From NCBI GenBank assembly GCA_002482415.1, contig DLFY01000280.1, forward strand, positions 9,964-19,755: DNA of 9,792 bases, given 5' to 3'. This DNA comes from Phycisphaerales bacterium UBA7708 (lineage in GTDB: Bacteria > Planctomycetota > Phycisphaerae > Sedimentisphaerales > Anaerohalosphaeraceae). Within the stretch, counting starts at the first letter, position 1; each line of letters starts with the position of its first letter. A program made the position numbers and the translations under genes. The notes below the pieces were generated by a model. The model searched no databases and was not told where the DNA came from. It saw only the letters and a program-made list of their open reading frames with translations. Shown here piece after piece: positions 6,163 to 9,792 of this stretch.

Positions 6163-8157
6163 ATGCCGCAGGTGCCAGCGTTCAGAAAAAGTTATAGATA
6201 TGCGTCCTGGATGGCTTGTTTTGTTTTTGGTTTTTGTGTCATCCGAACCGAGGGGGCAACCCTTGCATACTGGCGCTTCGAACAAGGACCTGCCGGGGGT
6301 GTCATCACGAAGCCTTTTGGCGCCCCTGACAGTTCAGGTAATGGCAACCATCTGGACCCCGGCACCGCCGGCGGGCAGGAAGGATTTCGGTATCTGACCG
6401 AAACCGCATATAACCCGGTCTGTCAAACCTCTGCGGCCAATGCATACAGTATTAAAAACACAGGATCCGCCCCTTCCCTGCAGACTCGCTCGAAAACAAC
6501 AGCTCAGGGACCCGGGAGCAATCCGGCAGGCATGGATATCGAATCCATTACCCCTTTGCAGTTCACCATTGAAGCCTTTTTCAAGCCCGAAAACGGCGGA
6601 TACCGGACGATTGTCGGACGCGACGCCAAAAGCGTGACAAGTTCAGATTCCAACCTCGCGGCGTTGTATTTTCAGATATGTCCGGATCAAAGCGTTGCGA
6701 TTGTGTTTGTGGATGTCTCCGGTTATCTGCATCGGGCCGCTTCGCCTGCGGGAATGATACGAGGCTTCGATTGGAGCACAGACCCGGATGGAAAAACAGG
6801 ACGCTGGTATTACATGGCCGCCGTCAACGACGGATCGTTACTGAAGCTTTATCTTGCTGATATCAGTGCGGGAACCGATCCGTTTCTGGTGGCTCAAACG
6901 GATATAACCCTCAGCGGCAGCCCCAATCGCGCATTGACCAGGGGAACCGCCAGCGGCAGCGACTGGCACACCGGGGCCTGGTCGGTCGGAAGGGGCATGT
7001 ACAATGGCACCCGCACAGACCGTGCCTATGGATTTATCGACGAAGTCCGAATTTCCGACACGGCGCTGCCGGTCAGCCAGTTTCTGATGATGCCCAAGCC
7101 CACCAAGGACAACAATCCCATCATGGATGCCGCAGACCCGCATATCCTGCTGGTTGATGACAAGGCCTGGATTTATCCAACCAGCGGACATTACCGTCGC
7201 TTTTATGCTTATTCCTCGTCGAATCTGGTGAACTGGCAGTCGTATAGTGCCATTTTAAATTTCGACCTGATTCCCTGGATTCCCGCCGGCAAGCATGCCT
7301 GGGCACCGGCGATGGTCCGCAAAAACGGACGGTACTATTTCTACTATTCGGTCGGCCCCAAACCCTCTCACATCGGCGTAGCATCCGGGCTGTCGCCCAT
7401 CGGCCCCTTTACCGACAAAGGCTCGGCGCTGCTGTCCGACAATAACGCCGCGAATTTTGAGGCGATCGATCCGATGGTCTTTACCGATCCGGCCTCGGGA
7501 ATTTCGTATTTGTACGCAGGCGGCAGTGCAGGCTCGCGGCTGCGGGTGTTTGAACTCAATGCCGACATGATGAGCTTTGCCCGCGAGATCGCCGTGACCA
7601 ATCCGCCCTACTTCACCGAAGGCGCCTTTATGCACTATCGCAAGGGAGTCTATTACCTGTCCTACAGTAATGGAAGCTGGAATAACGACACCTATTCAGT
7701 GCATTACTGCACATCGAACACGCCTGTCGGCCCGTGGACTTATCGCGGCAAAATTCTGTCCAGCCAGGGCTGGTTCAAGGGGCCGGGGCATCATTCCTTT
7801 ATGTACAATGGCGCCCTTGATGAGTGGATTATCGTATATCACCGCTGGAATGAGCGACTGGACAGCGGCCCCTATTCCGGGTCTCGTTCAGTGGCTATTG
7901 AGAAAATCACCTATGACGGCGATGCCATCAGTCCCATCATGCAGACCGACACCGGCGTCGGGCCGGTCTGGCTGGGAGATCATCTGCGGTCGGACTTCGA
8001 CCGGGATAATGAGGTGGGCCTGTTGGATTTGCTGACACTGGCCGATGTCTGGCTGACCGCCAACACCCTGGCGGATATGGCCCCCATCGGCGGCGACGGC
8101 ATCGTCAGCCTGCAGGACATGAATTTCTTTGCCGCCCAGTGGCTCAAAAGACTCTGA
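6163..8157 (+). CDS. Secreted LamG-GH43-dockerin glycoside hydrolase
   Basis: ATG 6163 is preceded by AGGCGGGA and opens a 664-aa protein with a signal peptide (basic residues 8-12, hydrophobic 14-27, probable cleavage near EGA at 30-32). Residues 33-306 form a LamG/concanavalin-like fold (AYWRFE, DSSGNGNHL, FTIEAFFKPE, FIDEVRIS), probably carbohydrate-binding. Residues about 310-600 are a GH43 five-bladed propeller. The three GH43 acids are visible: D325 in ADPHIL (base), D436 in AIDPMVF (pKa modulator) and E486 in TEGAFM (acid); HAWAP and GPGHHSF are also typical. GH43 enzymes are inverting arabinofuranosidases, xylosidases or arabinanases. Residues 611-652 hold two dockerin-like EF-hand loops. 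The first, DFDRDNEVGLLD (611-622), is canonical; the second (641-652) keeps only its D5 and D12 positions. Such tails are common on planctomycete exported enzymes, where no cellulosome is known. The exact substrate is undetermined. Confidence 0.92.
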   Translation: MPQVPAFRKSYRYASWMACFVFGFCVIRTEGATLAYWRFEQGPAGGVITKPFGAPDSSGNGNHLDPGTAGGQEGFRYLTETAYNPVCQTSAANAYSIKNTGSAPSLQTRSKTTAQGPGSNPAGMDIESITPLQFTIEAFFKPENGGYRTIVGRDAKSVTSSDSNLAALYFQICPDQSVAIVFVDVSGYLHRAASPAGMIRGFDWSTDPDGKTGRWYYMAAVNDGSLLKLYLADISAGTDPFLVAQTDITLSGSPNRALTRGTASGSDWHTGAWSVGRGMYNGTRTDRAYGFIDEVRISDTALPVSQFLMMPKPTKDNNPIMDAADPHILLVDDKAWIYPTSGHYRRFYAYSSSNLVNWQSYSAILNFDLIPWIPAGKHAWAPAMVRKNGRYYFYYSVGPKPSHIGVASGLSPIGPFTDKGSALLSDNNAANFEAIDPMVFTDPASGISYLYAGGSAGSRLRVFELNADMMSFAREIAVTNPPYFTEGAFMHYRKGVYYLSYSNGSWNNDTYSVHYCTSNTPVGPWTYRGKILSSQGWFKGPGHHSFMYNGALDEWIIVYHRWNERLDSGPYSGSRSVAIEKITYDGDAISPIMQTDTGVGPVWLGDHLRSDFDRDNEVGLLDLLTLADVWLTANTLADMAPIGGDGIVSLQDMNFFAAQWLKRL

Positions 8158-8204
8158 ATCAACTCAAACCAGATAACCATCCAATCCGGCGATAAAGAAT
8201 CCAA

Positions 8205-8987
8205 TCACCAGTAGGAAAACACAATGGGATCGGCATAAACACCAAAGACATTTTTTGAAAAGTGCTTGTCCATATCCCGCACTGGTTTCGATGAGACGGA
8301 ACCATCCATCTTTCCCAAATTGCCTGAGCCGTTTGGCGCAATTTCCTGCGGATTATCTCTTATTTCTCCATAGAGAGGACCCTGACTGGAATGGGAAATA
8401 AAGGTCTTGTACTGGGTTTCACTCTGGCTGACTTTGCAGGCCAGCAGCGGCAGATAACCCGGATCGGTTAAACGGTAGGGACTTTTCCATTTCAGCGCAG
8501 CCGTACCCGGATCAGGCCAGGCTTCCCCAAAATGCCCGCCGAAATAATTATACCCAATCCAATACGCCGGCCAGTTATTGGTACGGTTCCAGCTCGGGAT
8601 AAACGGTTCGCCCGTCCACTCGGAATCCTCCTGGATGTGCATGGGAATACTGTTGCACATCATCGTCCGGGTATCCTTGAGGTATTGCGACAGCGGGATA
8701 AACGACGTTTCATGCATATAGTCAAGCTGGCTCCAGCCCTTTCCCTTTTCGTATGCCTTGAAATTATTCCCCATCGCTCCCAGCGGCAATTTGCCGCCGC
8801 CGGTTTCCGTCCCGTAAACCATCAAGGCGGTCGTCGCGTCCTTGATGCGTGCAGCACACATCGTTCTTCGCGCAATATGCTTGGCCCGGCTCAAAGCAGG
8901 TACCACAATGGACAGTAATAAGGCGATAATCGCTATGACAACAAGCAGTTCAATGAGCGTAAACGCGCTATTCCTTTGCTTACACAT
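8205..8987 (-). CDS. Prepilin-like protein with N-terminal cleavage/methylation motif
   Basis: This 260-aa protein starts at ATG 8987, where AAAGGAAC gives a ribosome binding site. The frame continues upstream to 9062, but that extension has no such site and would bury the motif. Residues 1-8 are a short basic leader (MCKQRNSA), followed by FTLIELLVV and a hydrophobic helix to about residue 29. Prepilin peptidase would cut before F9. Glu is at +5 as required; -1 is Ala instead of the usual Gly. The rest is a soluble, Trp- and Tyr-rich extracellular domain ending in GNLGKMDGSV (near 231), reminiscent of the DG-containing C-terminus of planctomycete pseudopilin-like proteins (H-X9-DG), though the His is not obvious. 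It is far longer than a classical pilin. It could be a pseudopilin of a type II-like system or a surface protein using that route. It lies downstream of, and possibly in one transcript with, the PEP-CTERM gene. Confidence 0.88.
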   Translation of the reverse strand: MCKQRNSAFTLIELLVVIAIIALLLSIVVPALSRAKHIARRTMCAARIKDATTALMVYGTETGGGKLPLGAMGNNFKAYEKGKGWSQLDYMHETSFIPLSQYLKDTRTMMCNSIPMHIQEDSEWTGEPFIPSWNRTNNWPAYWIGYNYFGGHFGEAWPDPGTAALKWKSPYRLTDPGYLPLLACKVSQSETQYKTFISHSSQGPLYGEIRDNPQEIAPNGSGNLGKMDGSVSSKPVRDMDKHFSKNVFGVYADPIVFSYW

Positions 8988-9019
8988 AGATCTGTTCCTT
9001 TCGAAAAAGCATATTACTG

Positions 9020-9036
9020 TATCCGGCCGGGGGATA
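9020..9036. repeat. Small hairpin adjoining the 13-bp hairpin
   Basis: TATCC (9020-9024) pairs with GGATA (9032-9036) around GGCCGGG; CCGGCCGG inside is itself palindromic. It abuts the larger inverted repeat without a gap, so a minus-strand transcript would carry two hairpins in tandem, then about ten bases and a T5 run (9005-9009) before the ribosome binding site of the prepilin-like gene. Confidence 0.35.
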
Positions 9037-9066
9037 GGAGGTGTCGAAAACAATTTCGACACCTCC
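9037..9066 (-). terminator. Perfect 13-bp hairpin between the PEP-CTERM and prepilin-like genes
   Basis: GGAGGTGTCGAAA (9037-9049) and TTTCGACACCTCC (9054-9066) are exact reverse complements with a 4-base loop. The hairpin starts 28 bases after the stop of the PEP-CTERM gene in its direction of transcription. No T run follows directly on the minus strand (TATCCCCCGG). It is either a terminator of the upstream gene that does not need a U-tract or a stabilising or processing hairpin inside a two-gene transcript. Confidence 0.5.
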
Positions 9067-9094
9067 CGTCCGCATATTCAGTATTAATAGTCCA

Positions 9095-9772
9095 TTATCT
9101 GCGACGAAGCATGCCGATCGCACCGAAACCCAGCAGCAGCATCGTGGCCGGTTCCGGAATCTGCCCAATCAGTACAATATCATCCACAAAAAGAGCACCT
9201 GTACCATAGTAGGTGCTGTTGACACCAACGGTAATCTGTTCCACGTTATCCAGGTTCATTCCGGCCACCATATTGGCAGCAAAAGGAATCTCCCAGACGA
9301 TGCCATTGGGCCAGCCGGTACCGCTTGGGGTTACATCACCGGGATAACTGGCACCCATGACTTTCTGTCCCCAGCAATCATAAAAAGTCAGAAAGACGTC
9401 GCCGCCGGAGCCGCCGAGATTGCCCCACGGCTGCGTGCTGTTATTAACCGGAACGGCAAACGTCATTTTAATGGCATAATAACCCGGATAGGTCAGATTG
9501 ACGCCATGAACATTATGGACGGCACCCTCCAGGGTAAGCTTCGTCTGAGCAAAGTACGGTGAATTTTGATTGTTCTGAATCAGCATCGACTGCCCATTCA
9601 ATACATTTTCCAGCGTTTCACTGGTGATATTGGAATTGGCATTCGGCACCCATACCGCGCGCAGCGCTGCGCTGTCGGCATAGCCTTCAAAATCATCCAC
9701 CACCGTCTCAAAAGTGGTGCCCGCCATGCAGATACAAGTCAATACGGCCATTAGAATCACACACGTTCTCAT
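9095..9772 (-). CDS. PEP-CTERM sorted exported protein
   Basis: This 225-aa protein has a strong ribosome binding site, AGGAGGTG at 9785-9778, six bases before the ATG. Residues 1-18 form a signal peptide (MRTCVILMAVLTCICMAG). The body (about 22-200) begins TVVDDFEGYADSAALRAVW and continues with alternating beta-type segments and FVDDIVL near the end, which looks like a jelly-roll or galactose-binding-like fold possibly binding carbohydrate. The tail is IPEPATMLLLGFGAIG followed by MLRRR: PEP motif (206-208), hydrophobic helix and terminal arginines, the full PEP-CTERM signal. Proteins with it are recognised by an exosortase and processed near the PEP motif for the cell surface or matrix; no exosortase gene is in the window. 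The true function of the body is not known. The gene may be followed in one transcript by the prepilin-like gene. Confidence 0.9.
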   Translation of the reverse strand: MRTCVILMAVLTCICMAGTTFETVVDDFEGYADSAALRAVWVPNANSNITSETLENVLNGQSMLIQNNQNSPYFAQTKLTLEGAVHNVHGVNLTYPGYYAIKMTFAVPVNNSTQPWGNLGGSGGDVFLTFYDCWGQKVMGASYPGDVTPSGTGWPNGIVWEIPFAANMVAGMNLDNVEQITVGVNSTYYGTGALFVDDIVLIGQIPEPATMLLLGFGAIGMLRRR

Positions 9773-9792
9773 CTTTACACCTCCTGAAATAA

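Noticed and set aside
8158..8204. Bidirectional terminator between the convergent GH43 and prepilin-like genes
   Set aside because: No stem of useful length and no T or A run is visible in these 47 bases.
8988..9062. Longer N-terminus for the prepilin-like protein from an ATG at 9062
   Set aside because: It would add 25 residues before the leader, run through the 13-bp hairpin, and lacks a placed ribosome binding site; ATG 8987 has AAAGGAAC.

Overview
The window looks like chromosomal DNA of a polysaccharide-degrading planctomycete, most likely of the class Phycisphaerae. Four protein signatures together point there. They are a C-terminal dockerin-like EF-hand pair on a secreted glycosidase, a PEP-CTERM sorting tail, a prepilin-type FTLIELL protein carrying a long extracellular domain, and large multidomain secreted glycoside hydrolases. 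This placement is inference from protein style; no rRNA, tRNA or phylogenetic marker is present.

Layout. Positions 1-2804 (minus) hold most of a secreted GH92 exo-alpha-mannosidase with a chitobiase-C-like domain and the start of a PA14 domain; its 3' end lies beyond the left edge. A divergent intergenic region (2805-3103) carries candidate promoters for both directions and two copies of a small palindrome placed around the GH92 promoter. Plus-strand genes follow: a LarA-family (nickel-pincer racemase-like) protein (3104-4393), an unrecognised polytopic membrane protein (4498-5142) behind a near-consensus promoter, and a GNAT acetyltransferase (5460-6041). Between the last two is a 317-base stretch with a promoter, a GC-rich foldable segment, a possible 42-aa ORF and a perfect 14-bp hairpin; it could be a small RNA or an attenuating leader. 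Next is a secreted LamG-GH43-dockerin protein (6163-8157) behind a promoter with a perfect TATAAT. Convergent to it, on the minus strand, are a PEP-CTERM protein (9095-9772) and downstream of it a prepilin-like protein (8205-8987), separated by two back-to-back hairpins.

Function. The two glycosidases would trim alpha-mannosides and arabinose/xylose-type side chains outside the cytoplasm. The PEP-CTERM and prepilin-like proteins are probably surface-exposed. The LarA-like protein could isomerise a 2-hydroxy acid arising from carbohydrate breakdown, but its substrate-side residues differ from lactate racemase. No transporter, exosortase, secretion ATPase or lar maturation gene is visible, so any partner genes lie elsewhere. 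I found no mobile element, CRISPR array, tRNA or rRNA.
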